Shown one piece after another: positions 1-7,224 of a stretch of DNA of 11,568 nucleotides. Source of the stretch: Leptolinea sp. UBA1437 (GTDB lineage: Bacteria > Chloroflexota > Anaerolineae > Anaerolineales > Anaerolineaceae). The notes under the pieces were generated by a model. The model saw only the letters and a list, made by a program, of their open reading frames with translations. It was not told the DNA's origin and ran no database searches. Position 1 is the first letter of the stretch. The number at the start of each line of letters is the position of its first letter. The stretch spans positions 1 through 11,568 of the forward strand of contig DCTP01000024.1 of NCBI GenBank assembly GCA_002329625.1, in the 5' to 3' direction. A program made the position numbers and the translations under genes.

Positions 1-1
1 G

Positions 2-742
2 GGACCCATTGATCGAATGGATCATTTTAATAAAGAACTCAACTCAGCTCCCCGTGATTTTTTGGAAGATTTTCGAGAGGGAATATCGCGTGTTGCAATC
101 GGTTTATTTAAAAAGGTTATTCTCGCCGATTCATTAGCACTGATCGCTTTATCCTCTCAAAATGCTGCTTTAATAAACCATACTGGCTGGGCTTGGGCTT
201 CTCTGTTCGCGTACAGTTTTCAACTTTATTTTGATTTTTCGGGTTATTCCGATGTTGCCATCGGCCTCGCTCATCTGATTGGAATCAAATTACCGGAGAA
301 TTTTAATCATCCTTATTTGAAGCCGGATATCGCAAAATTTTGGAACAGCTGGCATATCACCCTGACTCAATGGATTCGTTCTTACACATTTAATCCGCTC
401 GTGCGTAAATTACGAAAGAAAAAAGATCCGGCTTTTCCGCAATGGTTTATGATTCTGATAACGCAATCGGTAACGATGGGATTGATTGGACTTTGGCATG
501 GGGTCACTCTTAATTTTTTCATATGGGGCATCTGGAATGCTTTGGGATTGTTCTTCCACCAGTTATATGCGGATCATGCAAAAAATCAACTGACGACTAT
601 TTCAGAGGGACACTCAATAGCTTTTCGAGTTTATACGATCGGATCGACCTTGTTGACATTCCTCTTTGTTTCATTGGGGTGGATCTGGTTCGTGTTACCG
701 AATATCGATTCTGCGACTCTTTTCTTCGAAAGGTTATTCTGA
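2..742 (+). CDS. MBOAT-family membrane O-acyltransferase, DltB/AlgI-like (5' partial)
   Basis: The frame is open to the left edge, so the N-terminal part is missing; an ATG at 17 is internal. The first visible residues, GPIDR, match the GPIxR motif of DltB/AlgI-type MBOAT proteins. Numbering from the Met at 17, DFSGYSDVAIG lies at 73-83, the block with PYLKPDIAKFWNSWHITLTQW at 99-119, and the catalytic LWHG with His161 at 159-162. Hydrophobic segments near 58-72, 145-180 and 208-228 fit a polytopic membrane protein. Family members have about 400-470 residues; about 246 are visible. By analogy with DltB, it would move an acyl group from a carrier protein across the membrane to an extracellular acceptor. 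It starts a run of four close + strand genes including a carrier protein, which favours a Dlt-like role over alginate acetylation. The family is certain; the substrate is unknown. Confidence 0.93.
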   Translation, partial: GPIDRMDHFNKELNSAPRDFLEDFREGISRVAIGLFKKVILADSLALIALSSQNAALINHTGWAWASLFAYSFQLYFDFSGYSDVAIGLAHLIGIKLPENFNHPYLKPDIAKFWNSWHITLTQWIRSYTFNPLVRKLRKKKDPAFPQWFMILITQSVTMGLIGLWHGVTLNFFIWGIWNALGLFFHQLYADHAKNQLTTISEGHSIAFRVYTIGSTLLTFLFVSLGWIWFVLPNIDSATLFFERLF

Positions 743-744
743 GG
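741..744 (+). promoter_or_regulatory. Ribosome binding site deciding the start of the DltD/AlgJ-like SGNH gene
   Basis: GAGG lies 5 bases before the ATG at 750 and overlaps the stop codon of the MBOAT gene (740-742). This supports the start at 750 over an upstream in-frame ATG at 666, which would lie deep inside the MBOAT coding region. Confidence 0.7.
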
Positions 745-749
745 CTTTC

Positions 750-1853
750 ATGAAAAGGATTTTATCTTTTACTCTAAAAGTATTCTTTTTCCTGATCATA
801 TTGCTTGCTCTCTATTATCTCATTCAGCCCGAACCGTATTTGGGAAAAATCAGTCTATATAACTTCATATTTCCCGGGCGGGAACGCCTTCCGTTCGGGG
901 AAAACCCGCGGGTAGCCTATAATTTCAGCCTGTACAATTTGAACGCAATGTTCGCATCCCATGAAATTTCCGGTGTACAAGAACAGGATAATTCTTTCCG
1001 GGTCATCACCATCGGTGATTCTTCTGTTTGGGGAACACTCCTGAAGCCCGAGGAAACACTTGCGGGACAATTGGATGGGGAAAAAATCAAGATTCACGGT
1101 ACCGAAAGGACATTGGAAGTCTATAATCTCGGTTACCCAACCTTATCTCTGGCAAAAGACGTGTTGATTTTACAGCGTGGGATGGCTTACAAACCGGATC
1201 TTATTTTATGGTTTACCACTATGGAGTCTTTTCCGAATGAAAAACAGATCGAATCTCCTTTGCTCGCAAAGAATTCAGAGGAATTTGCTCAACTGTTGAC
1301 ATCTTACGGTCAGATTCCGGGTTGGATGCTAAAATCTTCCCCCGAAAGCTTTTGGGAGAAGACTTTGTTTTGCCAGAGACGAGCACTGATGGACCTGATC
1401 CGTTTACAACTCTACGGTTTCATGTGGGCTGCGACCGGAATCGATCAAGATTATCCGGCGGATTACCCTGCGGCTCAAGTGGATTTTGATCGGGACAATT
1501 CTTTTCACGGAGTGGACGGAATCTATCCAAACGATCAAATGGCATGGGAATTGTTGGATGTCGGGATGAAAATCGCCGGTAATGTTCCGGTGATCTTAAT
1601 AAACGAACCGATTTTAATCAGTGATGGTGAAAATTCGGATATTCGCTATAATTTCTACTATCCCCGCCAAGCTTATGATGTTTGGCGGAAAGATTTGGCT
1701 GATCGATGTACCGGAGAAAAATGGAAGTGCCTGGATCTTTGGAATTTATTGTCCCAATCTGATTTCACAAACAGCGCAATCCATTATAATTCTGAAGGAG
1801 GACAGAAGGTAGCCGATACGATTTTGGATGTCCTCCCTGAAAGTTTGCAATAA
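750..1853 (+). CDS. Membrane-anchored SGNH/GDSL-type protein, DltD/AlgJ-like position
   Basis: This 367-residue protein has one N-terminal hydrophobic segment (about 8-26) after a short basic start (MKR), so it is probably anchored with its body outside the cell. Block I is VITIGDSSVWG, with GDS at 89-91 giving Ser91 as nucleophile. A block II-like Gly is in YNLGYPTLS (125-133), and the C-terminal block is SAIHYNSEGGQKVAD with His345. The usual Asp before that His is absent: Asn341 sits four residues ahead. Block III is also unlike the standard GxND, reading WFTTMES. SGNH partners of MBOAT proteins (DltD, AlgJ/AlgX, PatB) act in outer-surface acyl transfer, so this is inferred to be the extracellular partner of the preceding gene. 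Start chosen at 750 because of the GAGG site and the 7-base gap after the MBOAT stop. Fold well supported; exact reaction inferred. Confidence 0.85.
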   Translation: MKRILSFTLKVFFFLIILLALYYLIQPEPYLGKISLYNFIFPGRERLPFGENPRVAYNFSLYNLNAMFASHEISGVQEQDNSFRVITIGDSSVWGTLLKPEETLAGQLDGEKIKIHGTERTLEVYNLGYPTLSLAKDVLILQRGMAYKPDLILWFTTMESFPNEKQIESPLLAKNSEEFAQLLTSYGQIPGWMLKSSPESFWEKTLFCQRRALMDLIRLQLYGFMWAATGIDQDYPADYPAAQVDFDRDNSFHGVDGIYPNDQMAWELLDVGMKIAGNVPVILINEPILISDGENSDIRYNFYYPRQAYDVWRKDLADRCTGEKWKCLDLWNLLSQSDFTNSAIHYNSEGGQKVADTILDVLPESLQ

Positions 1854-1862
1854 AAAATTAAA

Positions 1863-2732
1863 ATGAAAAAGCCTCCCTCGTGTAGCAAAAATCTCTTTTT
1901 TCTGATTCTTTCACTACCCTTCTTTTTTTCGGTTCAATCTTTTGCACAATCCATCGAAGATCGTCGTCCTTCCGATTTTGGCAGAACTTGGCAAGATTTG
2001 CCGATCGTACCTGAATTAAATGAGAATTCGCTGCGAATCTTGAAAGCCGGGATCGCTGCGGGTCATAATCCGCACGCTTTTTCAAAGGTCGGTGATTGCG
2101 ATACCAGTACGGACTGGTATTTGACTGATTTTGATAAAGATTCCCGTTACTATAATTTGGGCGAATATAGAGATCGATTTGAACCTGTTTTATCTTATTA
2201 CAAGGGATCATTTTCTCATCGAAGTTTAGCGGCAAAACCCGGTTTTTCGGCTGCTTCGGTATTGTCCAATTATTGGCTGGATTTTAATTCTTGCGAGCCC
2301 GATGAGCTTCCGCTCACCTGCGAATATCGCATTCAGAATCCTCTGATTGTGTTGATCTCGTTGGGCACAAATGACGGATATAATCCACCGGCTTTCAAAG
2401 AGAATTTAAGGACAATCATTGAAATCACTTTATCGGAAAATCGGTTGCCGATTCTGATGACCAAAGCCGATAATGTCGAGGGAGATTTTTCCATCAATCA
2501 AGATATCGCTGATTTGGCACAGGAATATGATTTGCCGCTCTGGAATTTTTGGGCTGCTATTCAAGATTTACCGAATCATGGACTTGTAGAGGATGGTATT
2601 CATTTAACTTTTTATAAGAATGATTTTGCCGATCCGAATGCATTTAATTATGCATGGACCTATCGTAATTTGACAGCATTACAACTGCTTGAAAAGCTGA
2701 TGCAGGCGACAGAGAAGTTGCAAAATAAATAA
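1863..2732 (+). CDS. Secreted SGNH-like protein with GDC in place of GDS
   Basis: This 289-residue protein begins with a basic stretch and a hydrophobic core (about 11-24), followed by a likely signal-peptidase site after SFA (28), so it is probably exported. SGNH-type features: a block I equivalent FSKVGDCDTS with Cys79 where the nucleophilic Ser normally stands, block III SLGTNDGYN (166-174) with the GxND pattern and Asn170, and block V DGIHLT with Asp244 and His247. The C-terminal blocks are well preserved. From memory, similar GDC-containing proteins occur in Anaerolineae beside MBOAT genes, but this was not searched. It begins 9 bases after the previous stop with an A-rich leader and no clear Shine-Dalgarno sequence, suggesting translational coupling. 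It could be a thioester- or ester-handling transferase, a hydrolase, or a binding protein; the function is unproven. Confidence 0.82.
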   Translation: MKKPPSCSKNLFFLILSLPFFFSVQSFAQSIEDRRPSDFGRTWQDLPIVPELNENSLRILKAGIAAGHNPHAFSKVGDCDTSTDWYLTDFDKDSRYYNLGEYRDRFEPVLSYYKGSFSHRSLAAKPGFSAASVLSNYWLDFNSCEPDELPLTCEYRIQNPLIVLISLGTNDGYNPPAFKENLRTIIEITLSENRLPILMTKADNVEGDFSINQDIADLAQEYDLPLWNFWAAIQDLPNHGLVEDGIHLTFYKNDFADPNAFNYAWTYRNLTALQLLEKLMQATEKLQNK

Positions 2733-2736
2733 GAGG
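2733..2736 (+). promoter_or_regulatory. Ribosome binding site of the carrier protein gene
   Basis: GAGG directly follows the stop codon of the preceding gene (2730-2732) and lies 5 bases before the ATG at 2742. It fixes the start of the short carrier protein. Confidence 0.7.
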
Positions 2737-2741
2737 AATAA

Positions 2742-2987
2742 ATGATTGAGATAGTTGATATACTTATTGACAAGATCAAAAACGAGATTCTGAATCAACC
2801 CAATCGAAAATTAAAATCGGATACACCATTAATCAGCAGCGGTCTGATTGATTCATTTCATTTAGTCGATTTGGCGTTGATGATAGAAGATACATTCGGT
2901 GTTCATATCGAGGATTACGAACTGCGATCCGATATATTTGACACCGTAGAAGATCTTGCATTGCTGATTGATTCCCGCATGTCTTAA
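2742..2987 (+). CDS. Acyl/aminoacyl carrier protein, DltC-like
   Basis: This 81-residue acidic protein has the size and helical pattern of carrier proteins. The phosphopantetheine attachment motif is GLIDSF, with Ser38 as the modified residue, followed by the typical helix II HLVDLALMIEDTFGVHI (40-56) and a third-helix region FDTVEDLALLID (66-77). In Dlt-type systems the carrier is loaded in the cytoplasm by an adenylating ligase and donates its acyl or aminoacyl group to the MBOAT protein. Its place as the fourth gene after an MBOAT and two SGNH genes supports that role; fatty-acid ACP is less likely in this context. No ligase or phosphopantetheinyl transferase is in the window. The next gene is convergent and only 26 bases away. 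Confidence 0.88.
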   Translation: MIEIVDILIDKIKNEILNQPNRKLKSDTPLISSGLIDSFHLVDLALMIEDTFGVHIEDYELRSDIFDTVEDLALLIDSRMS

Positions 2988-3013
2988 TCCATTAATTTTC
3001 TGTTTCAGGCGAA

Positions 3014-3523
3014 TCATCCGTAACCCGCAAATTGATCCAGATCAAGCGGTTGAAGCGGGATTCCTTCAGGAAAATGTTGCCGGTAATATTGTATCGCTCC
3101 GAGCATCGGCGGGAAGATTTTATCGGTGGGAATATTCCAACTGGCAAAGAAACGAAATTCAACAGGTTTCTCACGAGAAATGCGGAGCGAACCGTGCACA
3201 CTGGTTGGAATAAAGACCGCATAAATGGGTGAAATATTTGCGGAATCTTCATCAATATAATTCAATTCACCGTCCGAAAAAAGTTGAATCAGCATTCCTT
3301 TTTCGATAAATACGTTCGTAACGGAAAGGACGGTTCGTTGAAGACATTCGAAAACACTTTCATCCGGCTGCATCGCCCCACCCGGTAATTCCCAACAGCT
3401 GTTTTCGTTTTTTCGAATTAATAACAAATTCCCTTGCGGATCGGTAATATAAGTCAACGCAAAAAATTCCACCAAAGGAAAGCTGCCTGCTAATTGATGG
3501 AGGCGAGAATGATAATCACCCAT
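3014..3523 (-). CDS. Nudix-fold protein with degenerate Nudix box
   Basis: This 169-residue protein has the Nudix fold layout: a strand with LLLIRKNENSCWELPGG (33-49), then the box region, then YAVFIP (101-106) and FRFFASWNIP (123-132). The start G49-x5-E55 and R63 of the consensus GX5EX7REUXEEXGU are present. After R63 the sequence is TVLSVTNV, so the first Glu is Thr64, the two metal-binding glutamates are Ser67 and Val68, and the Gly is Asn70. It is therefore probably not a standard Mg-dependent pyrophosphohydrolase. It may bind a nucleotide or act as a regulator, as some Nudix-fold proteins do. The ATG lies one base after the rpoD stop with no well-placed ribosome binding site (AAGGGA is about 13 bases away), so translation is probably coupled to rpoD. 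Confidence 0.8.
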   Translation of the reverse strand: MGDYHSRLHQLAGSFPLVEFFALTYITDPQGNLLLIRKNENSCWELPGGAMQPDESVFECLQRTVLSVTNVFIEKGMLIQLFSDGELNYIDEDSANISPIYAVFIPTSVHGSLRISREKPVEFRFFASWNIPTDKIFPPMLGAIQYYRQHFPEGIPLQPLDLDQFAGYG

Positions 3524-3524
3524 T

Positions 3525-5072
3525 TTATGAGAAATATTCCCTTAAGACTCGGCTCCGGACTGGATGCCGTAATTTCCGCAGCGCCTTGGCTTCAATTTGG
3601 CGAACGCGTTCGCGGGTTATATTAAATTTCTTGCTTACTTCTTCCAGAGTCTGCTCTTCTCCGTCGATCAAACCGAATCGGTACTCCAGGACTTGACGCT
3701 CTCGTTCGGTCAAAATGTCCAGTGTTTTCATCACCTGATCTTTCAAAATTTCCTTGGCAGCCGCATCCATCGGCTCCAACGCATCCTCGTCTTCAAGAAA
3801 ATCTCCGAACTGGCCGCTTTCTTCATCTCCGATCGGGTGTTCCAGCGATATGGGCTCTTCAGCGGATTGCAGCAGATTCTGAACTTTGTTTATCGCTATT
3901 GATAATTTTTTCTGAAGATCCGGGCTCAGCGGTTTGTTTTGCTCTCGACAGGTCCTTATTCTTTCGCTATCCTCCGGATCCAAAAAATGGGCTTCGATGG
4001 CAAGTTCTTCCATACTCGGATTTCGACCGAGTTCTTGAACCAATTTTCGCTGAATCTTCATGACCTTGTTTACGGCATCAACCATATGAGCAGGGATTCG
4101 AATAATACGAGCCTGTTCTGCGATATAGCGGCTGATCGCCTGCCGAATCCACCAAGTGGAATAGGTGCTGAATTTGAACCCTCTGCGTGGATCGAATTTA
4201 TGGACGGCGCGCAACAATCCTATGTTTCCTTCTTGAATTAAATCTAAAAATGAAATTCCTCTTCCGAGATATCGTTTTGCAATACTGACAACCAGACGTA
4301 AATTCGCTCGGATCAAAATCTGATTTGCTACTTCGGATTGGGTCTGAACCTTGTTAATATGGGTAATCATATCAAAGGAAACCGGCAGCATTTCGAGTAA
4401 AGTTTTCTGATTGGGAAGAGCATTGCCGTTGACCTTCAAGTATTCAAGAAGTTTATCCTGCATGCTTTCAGGCAGCAGATAAAGGCCCAGAAAAATGTCA
4501 TAAACCGGATCGACGACTTTGTACCAATCCGGATCGGAGCCCCATCTTCCATTATCCAGATAAGAGCGAATATAAGAGGGACTTTCACTTTTCCAAGCTC
4601 GCAGTAATTGCTGCGCTTCCATTGTCATTTGAATTAAATCCGGCAACGGATACTCTTCTTTATAAGCCTTAATGGCTTCCGTTGATTTCTCCCATGCTTT
4701 ACTGAGTTGGGCACAAATCTCCCGATAAAGACTTTCGATGAACTGGTCTTCAGAAACATCGCCGATCGCTGTTTCGCAATGGTCCATAAAATCGATCGCG
4801 GCGATACAGGTCGCGAGTCGGAATTCATCATCGGTACTTAATAAATCAACCATCCCGATTTCTTTAAGATACAGACGAACAGGATCCTCATAATTTGCGC
4901 TGTCTAAAAGTAAATCTTCGTCCGACCAATCAAGATTCAGATCCAAATCCCGGTCCCAGTTCGCCATATCCAGATCCTCTGTGATATCGATATCTTCTGC
5001 GATATTTTCCCAATCATCCTGCGGCTCATTTTCAGCCTTTTTCTTTCCGTTTTTTTTCGGTTCATTTGCCAT
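3525..5072 (-). CDS. rpoD: Primary RNA polymerase sigma factor (sigma-70/RpoD)
   Basis: This 515-residue sigma factor directs RNA polymerase to housekeeping promoters. An acidic N-terminus (about 15-60) is followed by region 1.2 (DPVRLYLKEIGMVDLLS, 63-79), a long non-conserved region (about 96-248), region 2 (ANLRLVVSIAKRYLGRGISF to IAEQARIIRIPAHM, 256-330) with the DLIQEGNIGL core, region 3 (331-410), the sigma finger region EHPIGDEE with DFLED (411-428), and region 4 (about 436-515). The region 4.2 helix-turn-helix is EEVSKKFNITRERVRQIEAK (477-496). Region 3 holds an extra stretch of about 30 residues (about 366-397) compared with the textbook form. The start is supported by GAGG 6 bases before the ATG, inside the end of dnaG; the two genes overlap by 11 bases, suggesting co-translation. 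Loss of rpsU from the classic rpsU-dnaG-rpoD order is common outside proteobacteria. Confidence 0.97.
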   Translation of the reverse strand: MANEPKKNGKKKAENEPQDDWENIAEDIDITEDLDMANWDRDLDLNLDWSDEDLLLDSANYEDPVRLYLKEIGMVDLLSTDDEFRLATCIAAIDFMDHCETAIGDVSEDQFIESLYREICAQLSKAWEKSTEAIKAYKEEYPLPDLIQMTMEAQQLLRAWKSESPSYIRSYLDNGRWGSDPDWYKVVDPVYDIFLGLYLLPESMQDKLLEYLKVNGNALPNQKTLLEMLPVSFDMITHINKVQTQSEVANQILIRANLRLVVSIAKRYLGRGISFLDLIQEGNIGLLRAVHKFDPRRGFKFSTYSTWWIRQAISRYIAEQARIIRIPAHMVDAVNKVMKIQRKLVQELGRNPSMEELAIEAHFLDPEDSERIRTCREQNKPLSPDLQKKLSIAINKVQNLLQSAEEPISLEHPIGDEESGQFGDFLEDEDALEPMDAAAKEILKDQVMKTLDILTERERQVLEYRFGLIDGEEQTLEEVSKKFNITRERVRQIEAKALRKLRHPVRSRVLREYFS

Positions 5073-7023
5073 TGGGTTCCTCGATTAAGCGTTGATCAAG
5101 ACTTTTCAGCAGTTTTTCCAGATTTTTCCTCTCATGGATCAGTTGATCGATTAAACGGTCGTACTCTTCGGGATTTGATCCAGATTCAAGCTGCTCCTTA
5201 TATAAGGTCTGGAGTTCCAACTGATTGAATATATTTTTCTCGTTTCGCAGATAGGCGACGGAACGGGTCAAATCAATGTCCAAATCTACCGGATTGATGC
5301 TCCCCTTGAAATTCGGTTTACGGATTTTTTCAAAGGTCGGTCTGATTGAGTCTGGGATATTCTCGATAATATATTTTTGTGTATTAAGCTCATCATCCTG
5401 ATTAAGCCCGTCGAAATAACAGCCGGCGATCACACGCAAGTCCGATTCCTCAAAGTCTTCTTTGCGTAAAGGACCGAGATTAAATTTTCTGAGGTTCCGA
5501 TCGATTTTTGAAATAGCGCCGGGAGTATTATAGAAATGATATAAAAATTGCAGGATGGTCATTTCTTTACTGTAAATTCCTTCTTTCGGATCAAAAACAA
5601 GAGAAGGCTTCGATTGAAAATCGAGGCGATCCGGAATTTCCCATTGATTTGATTTCTTTGACTTTTGCGGAGAAATATAATTCAGCAAATTTTCATCGAT
5701 CTTCAGAAAGCGTGCCAACTGTTGTCGATAGGTTTCCCGTTCAATTGGATCGATAACTTCGCGGATTAATGGCATGATTTGCTTAGCAATTTCACTTTTT
5801 GTCTTCCCATCTTCCAAATTTCGACCGTTAGCCAATGTTTCCATCATAAAAATCACAACAGGCTTGGCATTATCCAAAATTTGTTGCCATTCGGACGGAT
5901 CCCGTAATACAACCTCATCCGGGTCCATTCCTTCGGGGATTCGAGTGATTCGGATATCGGCGTTCAGCTTTCGTTCCTGTCGGATCAGCGTCTGGCTTTC
6001 GACCGTCTCTTCTTTATCATTTTTTACGGCGGAACGAATTACATCGATTCCGCGGATAGTGGCGACATCACCGGCTGCGTCGGCATCCAGTGCTAAGATC
6101 ATGTTTTTGGATTGACGCGCTAATAATTTTGCCTGGTCGGTACTTAATGCGGTTCCCATCGGGGATACGGTATTGGTAAAACCGGCTTGATGCAGAATGA
6201 TTACATCCAAATACCCTTCTACGATAACCGCTTGATTTCTTTCGCGAATGGAAGATTTTGCCCGATTTAAACCAAAGAGCGTTTTCCCTTTGTCAAAAAG
6301 GACGGTCTGAGGAGAATTTAGAAATTTGGGCACATCGTTTGGATCGAGAATTCTGGCTCCGAATGCGATCGGGTTACCGGATGAATCATGGATGGGAATC
6401 ATGATCCGATTTCGAAAACGGTCAAAAATTTTACCGTCTTTTATAATCTCGCCTTTGTCGTCTCGTTGCTCACTGACAAGCCCGACGTCGATCAGATCCT
6501 GCCGGCCGGCGTTCATCGATAAAAGATGTTGAAGCAAAGCGTCCCAAGAATCGGGGGCATATCCCATTTCGAAGTTGTGAATGGTCTCATCCGTCAGACC
6601 TCTCTTATGAAGATAGTCCAATGCCGGTTTCCCTATGGGATTATGGACCAAATTATTGTGATAATAATCAATGGCATTTTGCATCAACTGATGCAAATTA
6701 TTGATTTGTTCTTTCTTTGTTTTGTCTTCCTGTTTGAAAGCATCCAGCTTGATTCCGGCCCGGTTTGCCAAAACCTGAAGGGCTTGCTGGAAATCGAGAT
6801 TGTCGCGTTTCATCAAGAAGCTGAAAATATCTCCGCCTTCCGCACATTGGCCGAAGCAGCGCCAGCTGCCCGAATCCGGAAATACAACGAAAGAAGGGGT
6901 ACGCGTATTGGGATGAAACGGACAAAAGCCGATATAATTCTTTCCCGTTCGTCGTAGTTTTACCGTTTCCGAGACAAGATCAACGATATCGATCTGATTT
7001 TTTATTTCATCAATTTGTGACAA
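5062..7023 (-). CDS. dnaG: DNA primase DnaG
   Basis: This 653-residue primase makes RNA primers at the replication fork. The N-terminal CHC2 zinc domain has Cys34 and His37 in CPFH, and Cys56 and Cys60 in WRCFGQC, so the last pair is spaced C-x3-C. The core has the basic motif RFRNRIMIPI (202-211) and a TOPRIM domain with EGYLD (269-273, Glu269) and DADAAGD (313-319), the metal-binding residues. The C-terminal part (about 450-653) is poorly recognisable and would be the DnaB-binding region, ending in a Glu/Lys/Leu-rich helical segment. The start is TTG at 7023-7021; an in-frame TGA lies a few codons upstream and a good Shine-Dalgarno sequence sits 6 bases before the TTG. A weak promoter candidate (TTAACA at 7073-7068, TGTAAA at 7049-7044, 18-base spacer) lies upstream, but I am not confident in it. 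Confidence 0.97.
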   Translation of the reverse strand: MSQIDEIKNQIDIVDLVSETVKLRRTGKNYIGFCPFHPNTRTPSFVVFPDSGSWRCFGQCAEGGDIFSFLMKRDNLDFQQALQVLANRAGIKLDAFKQEDKTKKEQINNLHQLMQNAIDYYHNNLVHNPIGKPALDYLHKRGLTDETIHNFEMGYAPDSWDALLQHLLSMNAGRQDLIDVGLVSEQRDDKGEIIKDGKIFDRFRNRIMIPIHDSSGNPIAFGARILDPNDVPKFLNSPQTVLFDKGKTLFGLNRAKSSIRERNQAVIVEGYLDVIILHQAGFTNTVSPMGTALSTDQAKLLARQSKNMILALDADAAGDVATIRGIDVIRSAVKNDKEETVESQTLIRQERKLNADIRITRIPEGMDPDEVVLRDPSEWQQILDNAKPVVIFMMETLANGRNLEDGKTKSEIAKQIMPLIREVIDPIERETYRQQLARFLKIDENLLNYISPQKSKKSNQWEIPDRLDFQSKPSLVFDPKEGIYSKEMTILQFLYHFYNTPGAISKIDRNLRKFNLGPLRKEDFEESDLRVIAGCYFDGLNQDDELNTQKYIIENIPDSIRPTFEKIRKPNFKGSINPVDLDIDLTRSVAYLRNEKNIFNQLELQTLYKEQLESGSNPEEYDRLIDQLIHERKNLEKLLKSLDQRLIEEPNGK

Positions 7024-7029
7024 TGAAAT

Positions 7030-7036
7030 CCCTCTC
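7030..7036 (-). promoter_or_regulatory. Ribosome binding site supporting a TTG start for dnaG
   Basis: On the minus strand GAGAGGG lies 6 bases before the TTG at 7023-7021. No ATG or GTG is available in frame between the upstream in-frame TGA and this TTG, so this site decides the start. Confidence 0.75.
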
Positions 7037-7089
7037 GTTCAATTTTACAACAATAATCGGACGGCATTGTTAAGGGACAAAGTAATCGA

Positions 7090-7212
7090 TTGGGATTATT
7101 TGATAAATTTGAAAAAAGAACTTATTGGGCGGAGGAAGACCGACCGGAGATATTTAAAGAATTTATAAAAATTCAACGGTTCGATATCGGAGCATTTTCT
7201 CTATTCCGATAA
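7090..7212 (+). CDS. Possible small 40-residue open reading frame, unverified
   Basis: In the space between dnaG and the alpha/beta hydrolase, both on the minus strand, the plus strand carries an open frame from a TTG at 7090 to TAA at 7210-7212. It reads MGLFDKFEKRTYWAEEDRPE and continues with charged and aromatic residues, looking more protein-like than random AT-rich sequence. The same frame is open back to a TAA at 7054-7056. A possible ribosome binding site AAGGGA (7072-7077) is 12 bases from the TTG, which is too far to be convincing. No family is recognised. It could be a real small protein, a remnant of a lost gene, or chance. Confidence 0.2.
   Translation: MGLFDKFEKRTYWAEEDRPEIFKEFIKIQRFDIGAFSLFR
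7185..7211 (-). terminator. Weak hairpin downstream of the hydrolase gene
   Basis: A perfect 7-bp inverted repeat (TATCGGA / TCCGATA, 13-base loop) starts 14 bases past the hydrolase stop on the minus strand. A T5 run follows, but about 13 bases further on, within another small inverted repeat (7159-7174, GAATTT / AAATTC). The distance makes it an imperfect intrinsic terminator at best. Confidence 0.25.
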
Positions 7213-7224
7213 GGATGGAAAATT

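Noticed and set aside
666..749. Upstream extension of the first SGNH gene to an ATG at 666
   Set aside because: It would overlap the MBOAT gene by 77 bases and put 28 residues before a clear membrane anchor; GAGG at 741-744 supports the ATG at 750.
1858..2235. 125-codon minus-strand open frame
   Set aside because: It lies opposite the signal peptide and first third of the second SGNH gene, with Arg/Tyr/Asn-rich composition typical of an antisense shadow and no motif.
2988..3013. Terminator between the two convergent genes
   Set aside because: I looked for a stem and a U-run on both strands and found none in the 26-base gap; transcripts may overlap.
7042..7073. dnaG promoter (TTAACA, 18-base spacer, TGTAAA)
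   Set aside because: The -10 matches only 4 of 6 and the leader would be about 14 bases, overlapping the ribosome binding site; mentioned under dnaG but not listed as a feature.
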